Made by a program: the position numbers and the translations under genes. The notes under the pieces are model-generated. The model did no database searches. It worked only from the letters and a program-made list of their open reading frames with translations, and was not told the DNA's origin. Shown here one piece after another: positions 14,122-25,000 of a stretch of DNA of 64,000 bases. This stretch comes from Sebastes aleutianus. Lineage: Eukaryota; Chordata; Actinopteri; Perciformes; Sebastidae. The stretch lies in the NCBI GenBank assembly GCA_916700875.1, contig CAKAKS010000031.1, positions 16,645,148 to 16,709,147 of the forward strand. Reading direction: 5' to 3'. The first letter of the stretch is position 1, and each line of letters begins with the position of its first letter.

Positions 14122-15551
14122 CACACACAGGAATCAAATATTCTGGAGGCTAAATAAGGTCAAAGGTCAAATTCAGTTAGCATAAACACCCATGACCCCG
14201 CTACCCATGACCCCCCATACAGTCCACGTTGAAATGCAACACAGCACTAGAGGAAGTAAACAAAAAAAATGTCTACCTGAAGGACCATGAGGAAGAGGAA
14301 GTAGGCGTTGGCGAGCCTCCGGAACTGCTCAAAGAGGTTAAGCGGCAGGAAGGTGAGAAGGTTGTATTTGGAGGTCTTGATGGCATTGTCCTGAAGTAGA
14401 GGGAAAGTGACACGTGAATTGGTAGAAAAAAAGAAAATCCACCAGCCAAAAGGAGTAGGAGTGCTCGAGACTAGGGATGTCACAAGACCAGAAATTTAGT
14501 AATCGATACCAATACCAGTGAAATTCCAAGATTCTCGATACCAATTCGATACCACATAAAAAAAAAAAAAATATAAAAATCCCATGTACTTCAACATACC
14601 TTCCTTTAATACCGTTTGCATACGTTTTTTTTGCAAATTTATCATTAATCCCTGATGATCCGCCTCAAGTTTCTCGCCAAAAAAACAAAATTTGACGAGA
14701 TTAAATTTGAACACATCATGATAACGTTATAATTTACCTCAGCCTGACACTCATTTTCACTGAATAGAGCTTCATTACAACGTGCATCTTAATCTAAATC
14801 AATGCAACCTGCGTACGTTAGCTGTTAGCTTCGTTATTTAGACAAACGGAACTGTGCGTGCTGCCCACCGGCTGCAAACAGCTAACGTTAACCAGCTTTC
14901 GTCCTGCCGAATTCAACACAGATTTGTTGTTCTCAATGTAGCATTATCAGGGAAATTTGTACCGACAGCAGAGGACAGAAGCAGTGCGTCCGTAAATGAC
15001 ACCAAAATATGGTAGACTCTCAGCATAGCTTTTTATTACACGACTATTTTGGCCTCCAGTGTGGCGGATAGTCTTCCGAGATTTAGATGCCAAATGAAAA
15101 ATCTACCCACATTTGGCCCTTGGCGAGTGTTAATTTCGGACCCTGTTTACAGTGCTGTGTTCTCTAATATGATGCGAAATTACTTAGAAAATTCAGTTTT
15201 TTTAAAGACGGCACACAACTATGTTTATTCATCTTATCTATTAATAATACGTTTTCGTTTCTTTACTCACAGCATAGTGGTACGAGAGGTTGAAAGGTCT
15301 GTCATTAGCTCGAAAGTGTCTCTCCTCCTCTGTGGAAAAAATTAAAGGAGTCAGAGCAAGAGAGGGATGAAGATGTTGCAGCAGCAATCGGAGAAAAGTG
15401 TCACTTGTTGTATGTTAAAAACATGATGTAAGAATAAGGAAAAACTCAGTTTAAGACATAAAGATATATGTACAGTTTGAAAGCATCAGATCTCACCTCG
15501 CTTTTCCTCTTTCCCACACAACCGGCCAAAGTACGACGTAAACGATCCCAT
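1338..15551 (-). CDS. atp8b5: P4-type ATPase (phospholipid flippase), ATP8B group, complete coding region in 27 exons
   Basis: This gene encodes a P4-ATPase, which moves aminophospholipids from the outer to the inner membrane leaflet, normally as a complex with a CDC50-type subunit. I chained 27 coding exons with GT-AG borders. They total 3,591 nt in one open frame (about 1,196 residues plus stop), the usual length for the family. Visible motifs, in order, are AELDGETN (actuator), PISL (M4), DKTGTLTQN (phosphorylated Asp), KGADTII (nucleotide binding) and GDGANDVSMIK (P domain). The protein resembles ATP8B1/2/4 throughout. The paralogue name rests on position: mammalian Atp8b5/FetA and human ATP8B5P lie beside UNC13B, the next gene here. 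The start at 15551 was chosen because the exon encodes a short cytosolic N-terminus (MGSFTSYFG) that continues in frame. The family is certain; the symbol is an inference from gene order. Confidence 0.93.
3369..3896. mobile_element. TTAA-flanked MITE, family A, copy 1 (full length)
   Basis: The element starts TTAAAGGTCCCATATT and ends with the inverted form ATATGGGACCTTTAA, so it has short terminal inverted repeats between TTAA sites, the target of piggyBac-type transposases. It lies in the intron between atp8b5 exons 22 and 23. A near-identical full copy lies at 9665-10183 and a truncated copy at 12282-12434. Confidence 0.8.
3990..4845 (-). CDS. atp8b5: atp8b5 coding exons 20-22: P domain hinge and M5
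   Basis: Exons are 4695-4845, 4327-4510 and 3990-4213. Exon 20 is a variable charged linker ending in YGLVINGHSL. Exon 21 carries ICCRVTPLQKAQVV and the Mg2+-binding motif GDGANDVSMIK. Exon 22 carries AAHIGVGISGQEGMQA, SDYSFAQFRYLQRLL, GRWSYLRMCKF and the membrane segments around FFCGFSAQ. All borders are GT-AG, and exon 21 joins exon 22 in phase 1. This is the most conserved part of the gene and fixes its identity as a type 4 P-type ATPase. Confidence 0.93.
4846..6504 (-). other. atp8b5: atp8b5 intron, no feature seen
   Basis: This is the intron between exons 19 and 20. It has AT-rich sequence with isolated GC-richer patches near 6010-6060, and no recognised repeat copy or coding exon. Confidence 0.5.
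6505..9300 (-). CDS. atp8b5: atp8b5 coding exons 13-19: nucleotide-binding (N) domain
   Basis: Exons are 9257-9300, 8991-9156, 8051-8239, 7522-7637, 7248-7412, 6857-6968 and 6505-6610. They encode FRLLALCHTVMPEEK, AQSPDEGALVTAARNFGF, then LDFNNVRKRMSV (reaching the exon 15/16 junction) and FCKGADTIIYERL, the ATP-pocket Lys region. EYAGDGLRTLALAYK, a charged helix of about 40 residues, and the P-domain re-entry KIWVLTGDKQETAENIGYS follow. Splice phases agree through all seven exons. The intron between exons 14 and 15 contains a dispersed element around 8397-8790. Confidence 0.9.
8397..8790. repeat. possible dispersed repeat
   Basis: The stretch contains GCCATTTTGGCCGTCACCAT and a GC-richer block (CGTGGTAGCGACCTGTCCAT) unlike the surrounding intron, reminiscent of teleost SINE-type repeats. 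There is no second copy in the window. It lies between atp8b5 exons 14 and 15. Confidence 0.3.
9396..10960 (-). CDS. atp8b5: atp8b5 coding exons 10-12: M3-M4 and phosphorylation site
   Basis: Exons are 10872-10960, 10251-10444 and 9396-9604. Exon 10 encodes GPDTKLMQNSGKT and SIDHLMNVLVL. Exon 11 encodes M3 and M4 and ends in NTMVPISLYV; PISL replaces the PEGL of ion-pumping P-type ATPases and marks flippases. Exon 12 encodes IIRLGNSFYIDWD, the ARTTTLNEELGQ segment and FSDKTGTLTQN, whose Asp is the phosphoenzyme residue. A complete TTAA-flanked element sits in the intron between exons 11 and 12 (9665-10183). Confidence 0.92.
9665..10183. mobile_element. TTAA-flanked MITE, family A, copy 2 (full length)
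   Basis: The element has the same ends and interior as the copy at 3369-3896 (TTAAAGGTCCCATATT to GATATGGGACCTTTAA), in the same orientation. It occupies most of the intron between atp8b5 exons 11 and 12. The high similarity suggests fairly recent spread within this genome. Confidence 0.8.
10961..11631 (-). other. atp8b5: atp8b5 intron, AT-rich
   Basis: This is the intron between exons 9 and 10. It contains a strongly AT-rich tract with TTTATATATATTTATT units at 11340-11460 and a short direct repeat of CACATATACACCAGACAGTA at 11234-11283. No coding signal is seen. Confidence 0.6.
11632..11757. repeat. dispersed repeat family I, copy 1 (abuts the atp8b5 exon 9 donor)
   Basis: The sequence contains CTCGCGAGACTCGCTGCCTG and, toward the end, CCCGCGAGAGTTTTCC, separated by a CCTAACC run. 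The same arrangement occurs twice at 30788-31140. The match to those copies continues to within a few bases of the donor at 11765. Confidence 0.6.
11766..13188 (-). CDS. atp8b5: atp8b5 coding exons 5-9: actuator (A) domain
   Basis: Exons are 13127-13188, 12891-12963, 12644-12714, 12447-12529 and 11766-11924. They encode NRHKSDKQVNNR, then the A domain with WMNVQVGDIIKLENNQFV and ADLMLLSSSEP. The dephosphorylation motif AELDGETN is split across the exon 7/8 junction (GG|T). Exon 9 carries CEPPNNRLDKFKG and LLRGCTLRNTEW, both typical of ATP8 flippases. Fragments of two different repeat families lie almost against the splice donors of exons 8 and 9 (see findings). The frame is continuous and no catalytic residue is missing. 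Confidence 0.9.
12282..12434. mobile_element. family A MITE fragment next to an atp8b5 splice donor
   Basis: This is the left end of the family A element (TTAAAGGTCCCATATTGTAAA), with an internal deletion, and it breaks off at TCCATTTGTGAT. The break is about a dozen bases from the exon 8 border at 12447. It lies in the intron downstream of that donor. Confidence 0.75.
13280..13883. mobile_element. TTAA-flanked MITE, family B, copy 1
   Basis: The ends read TTAAAGAGGACTTATTATGCT and, inverted, ATTATAGGTCCTCTTTAA, with TTAA at both sides. The interior shares long stretches with 23396-23897 and 42336-42837, such as AAACGCTCTGTTTG and AACTAGCTTTGTTTGA. It lies in the intron between atp8b5 exons 4 and 5. 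Confidence 0.8.
13971..15551 (-). CDS. atp8b5: atp8b5 coding exons 1-4: cytosolic N-terminus and M1-M2
   Basis: Exons are 15497-15551 (start codon), 15271-15329, 14277-14390 and 13971-14069. They encode a short acidic N-terminus, then the family signature KTSKYNLLTFLPLNLFEQF leading into membrane segment M1 (ANAYFLFLMVLQ). M2 follows (FTTAVPLILVLAMTAVKDA) and ends at the conserved KDASDDI. Every border is GT-AG and the phases agree (55+59 nt give 38 whole codons). The intron after exon 2 (14391-15270) carries a dispersed repeat near 14470-14545. The intron after exon 3 (14070-14276) holds a CA microsatellite. Confidence 0.9.
14085..14130. repeat. CA microsatellite
   Basis: A (CA)n run broken once by CAAACA. 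It lies in the intron between atp8b5 exons 3 and 4, about 15 bp from the exon 4 acceptor. Confidence 0.95.
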
Positions 15552-15554
15552 CTT

Positions 15555-15581
15555 TTAGCTCAGTTTCTCCATATTTCACAC
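15555..15581 (-). promoter_or_regulatory. atp8b5: short uORF and 5' UTR segment directly before the atp8b5 start
   Basis: A splice acceptor (TCTCTCTCTAG) ends at 15582, so the first coding exon probably begins at 15581 with 30 nt of 5' UTR. Within it an ATG at 15570-15572 opens a five-codon frame (MEKLS) that stops at 15555-15557, only three nucleotides before the main ATG. Such a uORF could lower translation of the flippase. The acceptor and reading frame are visible; any effect on translation is inferred. Confidence 0.5.
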
Positions 15582-15599
15582 CTAGAGAGAGAGCATGAG

Positions 15600-17699
15600 T
15601 ATGTTTATCGCAGAGTGACGTGCAGTTAGTGAAGTTAAAGATACATTTCTGTGTAGCTGGACCATACCGAGATAGAAAGGGGAAACTGTGGCAAAAGTGA
15701 GGGGGAACCAGTTTATTTATGGTAGGCCATGTTTGTGTACGATTGTGGCTCACACCCTGGTTTGCTTTTACAGCCAAAAATTACGAACTTTAAGGTACAT
15801 TTCTATACACGAGTCGTTCTCTGAGGTAATATCAGACAACATCCTTTAGACTTTATCTGTGCTGCAGAGCTGTAAAGAGCTGTAAATCTAGCCACTCCCT
15901 TTACAACCCTTTGTACCAGACGGAAAGATTAAGAAAGCGATATGACCATGACAGTTTGACTTGCTCAGAATCAAGACTAGAGTATGAAATATCCTCAGTG
16001 AAATCCATAACAATAAAAAAATGACCAGAAATCAGTGGCTGATCGTCGACCTAAATATACAGTAAAGAAAGAAAAACAGCCATTTCTCTGTATTCTTTTT
16101 CAAAATAAGTAAAAAAAAAAAGTGTATGTCCTCCACGTAAAAGAAAATAATAATCTTTTCTCACAACTACCCTGTGCTGCTTAGCTTTACCCTGATTTGT
16201 ATCGATGCACAGTTCAGACAATTAAAGACGACTAGAGCCAAAAGGATTGGTTGGACATGTTTCACTCACTCTGTTATTGTTTTACTCGGCACACTCACAC
16301 AACTATGAAATCGAAAGGGGTTATCGTGAATCTGAAGCGACTGAGCCACTAGGCTTGGACTTTGATTAGTCGTGTATTTCAATGAGTTTAAAATGTGACA
16401 AACGTATGATCTTCTGTAAAAGTGCTGCACATCCACCATTCCCCCCCCCCAATGTCTGCAAACAAATGAAAATCAGCCACATACCTCAAACAAAAATGTG
16501 ATTTCCTGTGCAGGTCCTGCACACTCATAGACACAGGAACACAGGGCCTGAAAAAAGCAGAGGGAAAAAACTACAAATTTCAATTCTCCCTTTGCTTCCG
16601 CCTCAGATGAAGTAAATCCAGGCCTCTCTTCTGTGCTCCGTTTGGATGTCCAAGGCACCAGCAGTTAAGAGGGTTCGACCGGGGGCCTCCGGCGGGATGA
16701 AAGACACGGGGGATGGACGACAGGTGAAGCGGTGTGGTGGTGAGAGAGGCGCCTACAGTAGAGGTTTCAGGTTCATGCAGGAAGAGCTGAGATCCCCCTG
16801 CGCCTAACAGCTCTTGGGCTTGAGCAAACAGTGCAGCGATCTTTGGACCTGGACGGTGAGACGGGGCTGTAAAACAACAGTACAGGTGAACGGCCCCAGC
16901 CAATCGGGGGCCAACATTGTGGTTGTGATGTGGGCGGTCAGGTATGTAGCACACCCTGTGAAGGTGATGGGTGCGCATGCTCAGACTGAGGACTTATCTT
17001 TCACACATTTTCAATATCAGCACCTTTAATCAAGTTTTGCCTCTTTCATTTGTGCAAGAAAAGCCAGGCATCTGTTGCATTCTTGAATGATAAACATTTT
17101 TTTTTTTAATGACTTAGTAAAATGACAGCTCCAAATATGTGTGACTTCATGACCGATATGCACATCCAGGTGCTTTCAGAAATGGAATTTAATACCTGGG
17201 CTCCAACACAAAGGGACGCTGTGTCGTCCAGGGGACCTCAACATGAACCCCATGCTAAATTAGTTATTGTGTGTACGCTTGCGTGTACAGGTGAGCGCGT
17301 CCACAAGAACACATACATAAACGCCTGCCTACCTGCATGTAGGGTATGCACAGATGTGCACACACAAAGACGCACATTATGTTTTCAAAGGTGTAGAACA
17401 GACCCGACGATTGTTTTTGAGAAGATGCAACTCAACAGACCTCAACAGGAAACGCTAAAACACGTCATGCGGATCAATTCACAGTCAATGAAATTGAAAA
17501 AAGAAAAGAGCTTTGGGATGTAAACAAAAGAATATATTGCATTGCATAACATAGTAGTGTTATGAAATTCCTCTGCCTGTTAAACAACAGAACTCATACT
17601 GGCATTTCTGATTTAATTAAGAAAGTCTGGTGCAATAGGTCTGCAAGATTTTGGTATGATTTCTACCAATTAAACCATGTAGAGGGAAAACTACAGCAA
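15600..17699. other. upstream region of atp8b5 / intergenic
   Basis: Apart from the possible non-coding exon near 16485 and a poly-C run at 16441-16450, I see no feature. The small frames on both strands show no conserved motif. The promoter of atp8b5 is expected here. Confidence 0.4.
16485..16640 (-). other. atp8b5: possible 5' non-coding exon of atp8b5
   Basis: A good splice donor (TTTGAG followed by GTATGTGG) lies at 16485, upstream of the first coding exon, which itself begins with an acceptor. This could be the upstream 5' UTR exon. The ATG inside it would run into a stop shortly after joining the coding exon, so it would be untranslated or another uORF. Its upstream limit is not defined by the sequence; 16640 is a guess. 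The surrounding 16600-17000 is richer in G+C than its neighbours and has an inverted CCAAT box near 16900, so it may be the promoter region. Confidence 0.25.
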
Positions 17700-20600
17700 C
17701 ATTTGTATGCAGAACAACTTTATTGTTAGACATAACAACCTAACAACAACAATGTTGCTGGAGTTTTACGTCCTCAGACTTTTTTCCCCCTTCTCCATGC
17801 ACCTTGGAAGTAGGTGAAGTGCTGTAAATCCCTACTCTGCTTCTAGGATACTAGAATGGCTTCAGTTTCCATTCGGAAACATGAACTTTTTTTTTCAGTG
17901 CGCACACAGACAGCCAGCGGACCACGCGGAGATATTCGCAAAATTTGACAAAAAGTGTACTGGATTAGAATCTCTGACTGCACCTTTAAGTGGACAATAA
18001 ATAAAATATTGTTAAGACAATCAAAATCTGCAGTCAGTGTCATATTGTACTGCAAAAAATCCGGTAGACACATTTATAGATACTTCTCAAATACTTTATA
18101 CAAAATTCATAAATCGGAATGTTTACATGGCGACGACAACATTTCATAGTGACAATACAAAGAAAACACCACAGAAATGCAGTTACTGTGACTGATATAC
18201 TGTACTTGTTAACTATTGCAGTGATTCAGTGATAGTGCAAGGGTTAACAAATTTAGAAAATATAGAAATAAAAAACGAGAGATCAAAAGTGAACACTTGT
18301 AACTTGGCACAAGGAACATGTATATATTAAAGAATGGCTATGAAACATTTGTATTCACAAGGGATAATAATGTGCTGTAACAAAGAGGGATCTGGTTCAG
18401 TGGTTTCTACAGAGAGTGATCGGTTTAAAAATGTGCACACATTGAGGTTCTCATATTATTATTATTATAGCAATATCATCCTTCATTAAAAGTAACAGTT
18501 TAATATTCATCCATTAACAAACTCACTGGCACACATCTCACTGTATATTACTCCTGTCCATAAAACACCATTTGATTGACATCGTTCCGAACTATTAAAG
18601 AGGATTTAAGGGACACATTTACATAACACAAAATATAACAGACTGCAAAGAAAAAACAGCCTAGATACAGTTACAACATTTGCAATATCATCATAAAAGA
18701 TAAAAAGTAGCAAAAATGATAAGGAGCATCACTTGGAAAACTTATTTGACATCATTATGGGCAAAGAAGTGGCCGATCCTCATTGCTGAGAGCCAAAGGA
18801 AATACAAGGATTAAAAAATAGAAATGAAAAGATACACATAATTAGTTTTTTTCACCCAAGTAAGGCCACTCATAGACAGAGCAGGAAGATATGTGTAAAC
18901 CATAAGTAATTCTACAACTCAGCAGCCGAGGAGCTCGTGTTCAAATGTTCAGATATCTTCTTTTTTTTTTGGAAGAAAAAGTTGTTACCTGAAAGTTCAA
19001 CATAATATATTATTATATAATATTTCTTAACTATATAAATGGACAAATTCTAAAAAGACATTATCACTATTTTAACTTTGTTATTAATTTCATAACAAAC
19101 AACTAGTTTGTCACTTTATTGTGAGGGCGCAAAGACCCGACTGTCCACTGGTGTCACGTTTTGTGTCATGAATATTACACGTCTGCATGCAGGTGCAGTG
19201 TTTTGTAGTGACGGTTGTCACATGACGTTTGTTATGTATTGTGTAGTGACGGAAGTCTAACTTCGGAGCTAGTTACATAGTATATAACGTGAGAAAGACC
19301 ACTTATGGTTGGCGGGCGGGTGGGGAAGTGGATGGGTCCAACAAACACAGGACTTTCAAGCAGGAGACTGGTGTTCGAGACCGGTGTTTTGTTTCGCAAG
19401 TTAGTGTTGTCACGTTGGTTCCGTATGTGTTTTACTTAGTTTACGTACTTATTTTCAGCCCAACCATGATGTTTTTCCTAAACCTAACTAAATGGTTTTG
19501 TTGCCTAATCCCAAATCAGTGGCGTGTAATATTCGCATCTCTGCGATGCAAAACGTGACACATTATCCTCTGGTGGACAGGCGGGTCTGTTACACGCTTT
19601 GGCGTGATATTGGGTCGACAACACTCATTCGGATTAACCGCTGTGCAAATTCTCGCACTGTTCTGGCAAACATGTCCGTCCGTCCGTCCCCAGCAGTAAA
19701 CAGCATTTCTAAAGCATGGGCTTTGAAAAGCACAGACAAAAATAAATATGTATAAAAAAATAAATAAAATCGCTGCACCGTCGTAGTTACACTTGAGTTG
19801 TTAACGGAGCTTGTATTATATATAAATGTGGCCAAAACAGGGTTCACCTTTAATATACAGCATCCACACTGTTGGTCCCATTTGATTTAAATTATACTGT
19901 TGTTGATTTTACCACTCCGATTATACACTGATCCTAAAAGGTCACTGTTGTCTTTCCTGGTGGAAACAGGAATGGGAACTTAATATGGCAAGGCACACAT
20001 TTAACTGATCATTCCTTTACATTAAGGGGTACAATTAAGGGTTATTAGTTTAAGTACCTTCTTTTGAAACTGTGCAAGATTAAACCAGTACAATATTTCA
20101 TCAGCTTCACTTCCGCTCTATTCAATAACTGACCTTAAAAACTAGGACTGTCTCCTAGCTACCAAACCCAGTTATGAGATAAACCATACAATGTTTTCAC
20201 ATTTACTCATACCATCACAGTGGAGCTACAGAATAGGGCTTTTTTTTCACTTCACACATTCACAGTTTGCAGAGTGTAAGGCATCAAACACATGGCCACG
20301 GGTTGAGGGGTTTAGGGGTTTAGGTGGGGTTATTGCACAACAAACACTGGGGGAGGAGTGGGAACTTGTTTTGGCCCTCCAGCGGGGGCCTGGCGTCCTC
20401 TGTTCCCTTGAGGCTGTGGCGTGCGCACTGTGCCACTCCAGCTGATGAGGAGAGAGGGGGTAAAAAGAGGTTAAATGACAGAGTTAAGTGGTCACCGCTT
20501 AGTGAAACAGCTGGCGAGTGTGAAGGTTGAGTGCGCCGGTGTGGCTGTGCAGTAGCTCGGTAAATAATGCGTGAGGAACACGGAAAGTGAGTGTCCAAAA

Positions 20601-20785
20601 ACGTGACAGTGTGTCGGTGAGCTTGGCAAGACGCCACCAAACAGTCAACAGCAGCTAAGACACATCAAAGGTCTAAGAAAGAGTCCACATGGCCAATCTA
20701 CAGAAAATAACTCCCTGCTTTTTGAGATCTTATTGTGAAATTAGGACACCTTCCATCCTTTCCGTCTCTCCCTCTCAAGTTCCCC
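17700..20785 (-). other. unc13b: unc13b 3' UTR and intergenic stretch
   Basis: No credible coding frame is present. Minus-strand AATAAA signals lie at 19115-19120 and 17719-17724, so the unc13b 3' UTR may be about 1.7 or 3.1 kb long. An inverted-repeat element (19132-19590) lies just upstream of the nearer signal. The rest is AT-rich single-copy-looking sequence. Confidence 0.45.
19132..19590. mobile_element. inverted-repeat element in the unc13b 3' flank
   Basis: The left end (AGACCCGACTGTCCACTGGTG, then CACGTTTTGTGTCATGAATA) is mirrored on the opposite strand at the right end (TGGTGGACAGGCGGGTCT, preceded by CGATGCAAAACGTGACAC). Arms are about 65 bp with gaps. The interior has the GGCGGGCGGGTGGGGAAGTG stretch. 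It could be part of the unc13b 3' UTR or lie beyond it. Confidence 0.6.
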
Positions 20786-22000
20786 TCATCTGCCCTCCTC
20801 GGCCGAACGAGTCTCTGATTTCAGCCTCACAAACTCCTTGGCCACGTCGTCGTTGGAGCGCTGGGAGAGGATTCGCATGGCGGTGAGGCCCGTGTCGTCC
20901 ATGTGGATGCGCTGGCCCAGCGGGCACCAGCACGCGCTGTTGCCCTTCCCCATGATGTCTCTTAACTGTATCACGGCCAAGCCGACCACTCGGTCCGCAC
21001 GGCCGAAGCAGTAGTCTTTGACGCAGACCTGCAGCTCGTAGCAGTCGAAGCCATCCTGGTTACCCAGGATACTGTGGAGAGAGAACGCAGAGGTTAGAGC
21101 ACTCAACCGTTCAATACAGCAGCAAGCTGGTCAACTTAAAGCTGCACTAGGCAACAATTTTCTTTCAAGACACACAGGAGGACACAGAGGAACAGATTAT
21201 CTGTCTCATGCACTACTGTCAGGATGTAGTGACAGTTTTATGAAAATAACTTTTTTATCACATTTGCTCAAAGTTACCAACTGCAGCTTTAATGTATGAA
21301 ACCCAAACTCTGAACCAGCAGCAAAACATCACCGATTAGCCAGACTGGTAAACATTAACATTACTGACGTCGCATTACATCATTCTGAGTACTGAAGGTC
21401 AAATTCTTCAAATACCGGACAAGGCACACAAATAGCTGTAAATGTGGAAACCATACTGAACATGCATACTGTAAATAGATATGATATGAATATGGTAACA
21501 ATAACATAGCTACTGATGCTGCTGGATAGCAATACAAATAATAACGAAAAAAAAAAATTATTGTCAAGTATCAATTCAACGGTCAACATCTGTAAAAGTG
21601 AGAAAAAAAAAAGTCGCAGTACTTACAAATGGAAGGTCTCGTTGAACTTGGGAGACCAGCTGTTATTCTTGGACTTGGTCTGGAATTTGCGCTTCTTGTC
21701 GCTGAGGTGTGGCCCGATCATGGCGACCTCCGCGAAGGGTCTGAACATGCCCGACGTCTGCCATTTTAAATCGTTGGCTCCAATAACTAAACGCAAAGAC
21801 GCACCAACACGTTAAAATGCAGGCACACATAAGAGGATGATGCAATCGAATGAGAATATCTTGGCTAAGAATGCTACGTATTATTAGTTATGAAAACTCA
21901 AACAGACCTTTGATAGTAACTTTCCGCTCCCCGTTCTTAGGATGTGTGTGCAGCTCAATCTGGACGTTCACCTCGCCTATTGGCTTGTCCACGCCTGAAC
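20786..22000 (-). CDS. unc13b: unc13b C2C domain and C-terminus
   Basis: Exons are 21908-22000, 21627-21786 and 20786-21071. They encode GEVNVQIELHTHPKNGERKV, GANDLKWQTSGMFRPFAEVA, KSKNNSWSPKFNETFHF, the CVKDYCFGRADRVVGLAVI segment and MRILSQRSNDDVAKEFVRLK. The stop is TGA at 20786-20788. Munc13 C2C binds the vesicle membrane without Ca2+ and bridges it to the plasma membrane. The first donor (AAAG/GTCTGT) is weaker than average, but the join is fixed by the frame and by the family sequence. Confidence 0.93.
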
Positions 22001-25000
22001 CTAGTTTAACGCACACGCAGACACATTAATGAGCTTACATTTGGGCCCGATACAGGCAAAAAAATAAGCTTTGATTCGTAATGCAGAGTCAGTATGAGGA
22101 GAGGATGGTTGGAGAGGTTGGGTTGACCTCACCCACCGTAATGGCACAGAGTGACAAAACCAAAATGTACAAAGAGAGAGAGAGAGAGTGGGGAGGGAGA
22201 GGAGGACTGGCAGATGATTTCAATGAAACCTACCCCTGCTGGGCTGTATTTTTTCATTGGGGGTTAACCTTATACCCTTTCCATTGTGCACTGTAACAGA
22301 GGCAGCACAGGAGATAAAGAGAAGACAGCAATAACGTGTCAACAGCATCAAAAACACTTCCAAATACACTTCAAATACAGGTGCAAACCTAAATATTCAG
22401 TGAATAGCCTCGTGGTTAAACACACACACAGTGCCCTCTCCTGGTCTACCATGGGAAATGCATTCTTCCTGTATAGATGTATTATCAGGCAGTGGTCTGA
22501 GCTACCTTGTGCATGTTGGGTGGTCACAAAGGTCTTGATGAGCGTGTCTGTCGTCTGAGTGTAGAGGGACAGAGCGTGGCGTAGCGAGGATAGCTCAGGA
22601 CTCTTCTCCAGGAACGCCTTCTTCAGCCCGTTGCCTCCCGCATGGAAGTATTGCTGCAAAGGAAACAGAGGGTGAGTCAGCATATAAACATTTGGAGGTT
22701 TACTTTTTATCCACAAACAAGTTTTATTCAAGTAAACAAAGTGATTTTTTTTTTTGCTTTGAGCAAAAAGAAACAAAGTCAAGATTTACAGTGAAGTCAA
22801 CTGATTGCATTCTGAATACAATCAATCACTGTAGCAGCAAAAACTGTCAAAATAAGTTGAAAAATGGCCAGAATTGTCCTTTAATTGTGAAAAAAGATCA
22901 CTGTATTTCCTGGTGATGCATTTTTGAAAGTGCACAGCAAAAACAAAGTTAGATTTAACAACGACAGAATCAATTTTAGCATTTTTCCAACATGATCTGA
23001 CTCGCTTGCTAAATCCTGCTATGTTCCATTCACCCCTCATTTCCTCCACACACTGTTTTCCTCACCCGTTAAATCATATAACTTATGGTCACAAGCTGCT
23101 TACACAACCTTTCAGGGTATTTGATTAATGGATGAATAGTTGATGAAGCTAATTCAACCCATCTCCCCTACGCTGCATCCTAATGAAACCAAAACCCGCA
23201 GTATAAACTGACCTTGATAGTGTCCAGTGCCACGTCCATGACAGCACACTGCCTGGGGGACAGGCTTTTAGCCTCCCCTGCCATGTGATCCTGCACGTCC
23301 ACACGATGAGCAAAGAGATGAGTTAATTCCACAAACACAGATTAGTGAGTTGTTTTGTTGTCGGTTCTTCAGAGTCTGTTAACACTGGGGGGAATTTAAA
23401 GAAGACCTATTATGCTTTTTCACTTTCCTTTAGTGTGTTATATCGTTTTTCGTGCATGTAAAAGGTCTGCAAAGTTACAAAGCCCAAAGTCCACGCCGAA
23501 GGGAGTTACTCTCCCCCACAGAGACACTGCTCCTGAACTGCCTGAATCGCCTTGCTTGAAGTCCTGCCTTTTCTTCCGTAACGTGGTGATGTCATCAAGT
23601 AACACGTTTGCTTAATACCTCCCTAGCAGCTAGTTTGGTACGCCCTCAAACAAAGCTAGTTAGAGTGGAGTCCGAAGAGTTTGGTTTGGATGACCAATCA
23701 CAACAGAGCGGGCCAGCTGACCAATCAGAGCAGACTGGGCTTTTCGGAAGGGAGGGGGCAGGAGCTCAAACAGAGCGTTTCAGACAGAGGGTGAAAAACA
23801 AAAGCGTTTTTTGAACATTAAAGCATGTAAACATGATCTAGTAGAAACCCAAAATACAAGTATGCACCTGAAAATAAGCATAATAGGTCCTCTTTACCAT
23901 AGTTTCAAATATATGAAGACAGTATGATACCTTGAGTTTGGAGAGCTGACCCAGTTCTTTTGCAGCTGAGAGAATCTGTGCTCCCTGAAAAAAAAAAAGA
24001 AGGAAAATTGAGCTGCTGCTCTTCAGCAGTTTCATTCCTGTTCTGAAAAGTCAAATTAATTAGCAGTATGTACAATTGCTGAGGCGATCAAACAAACATG
24101 AGACTGATAATGCTGAACGTCGTTGAGCTTACAAAGGTGTCGTTGCCCTGTGGCAGGACAATAGTCTTCTCCAGGCTGCTCATTACGATCCTCCACAGCT
24201 CCTTGAGCACACGCTTCAGTACAGTCTTCTCGCATACGGTGGCGAACAGCGTGAGCCTGCGAGAACATGCAAACACACACAAATACACATACACACAAGT
24301 TGATGAGACACCAGTGGGCAACCTCCGGGTCTGAGAAGCGAAGCCAATGCGGTAGTGCCTTAAACTTGCATTCTTTCTAATAGCCAGCAGGAGGCGACTC
24401 CTCTGGTTGCAAGAAGAAGTCTGATTGTATAGAAGTCTATGAGACAATGATCCTACTTCTCACTTGATTTATTACCTCAGTAAACATTGTCTGAAAACAT
24501 ATCAATATCATCAAACAGTTCACAGTGTGGGGCACCAGTCTCAATATCTCACTCACTTTCCATCCAGGAAATCCATGAGTGGCCGCAGCATGTTGTCAGA
24601 GTCGGCGTCCACCTGGTTTTTGTTGTTGTCGTTGAGCTGCCCTTTGATCTGGTACAGCAGGGATGCCATCTGTCGCATGCAGTCATTGATGCGGATCTGG
24701 AAACTAGAACGTCAGACATCAATCAATCAGCACGAATGCATGTGTGGTTACTGATTTTAACTGTGTGGTTTTGTGTCTTTTTTTTTTAGGCTACCTGTTC
24801 CCAAACGTACTGCTGAGCTCATCCAGCACGTTGTTCAGCTTCACCTGCAGGTCGTTCAGTAAGTCACTCGCCTCGGGGTCCATCTGCAGAGAGGTAGGCA
24901 GACACGATCCAGAATTTGATTTTGAGGGCCATTTATTGCATTCACAATATGTCAACTCCGAAAACTTGAAAATGCAGAGCAAATAATTATCCTCAAGAGA

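Noticed and set aside
24690..24696. Acceptor ending TTTCCAG before ATCCGC for the MUN exon
   Set aside because: It would shift the frame by two. The acceptor seven bases further upstream (CTAG before TTTCCAG) restores SFQIRI and the family sequence.
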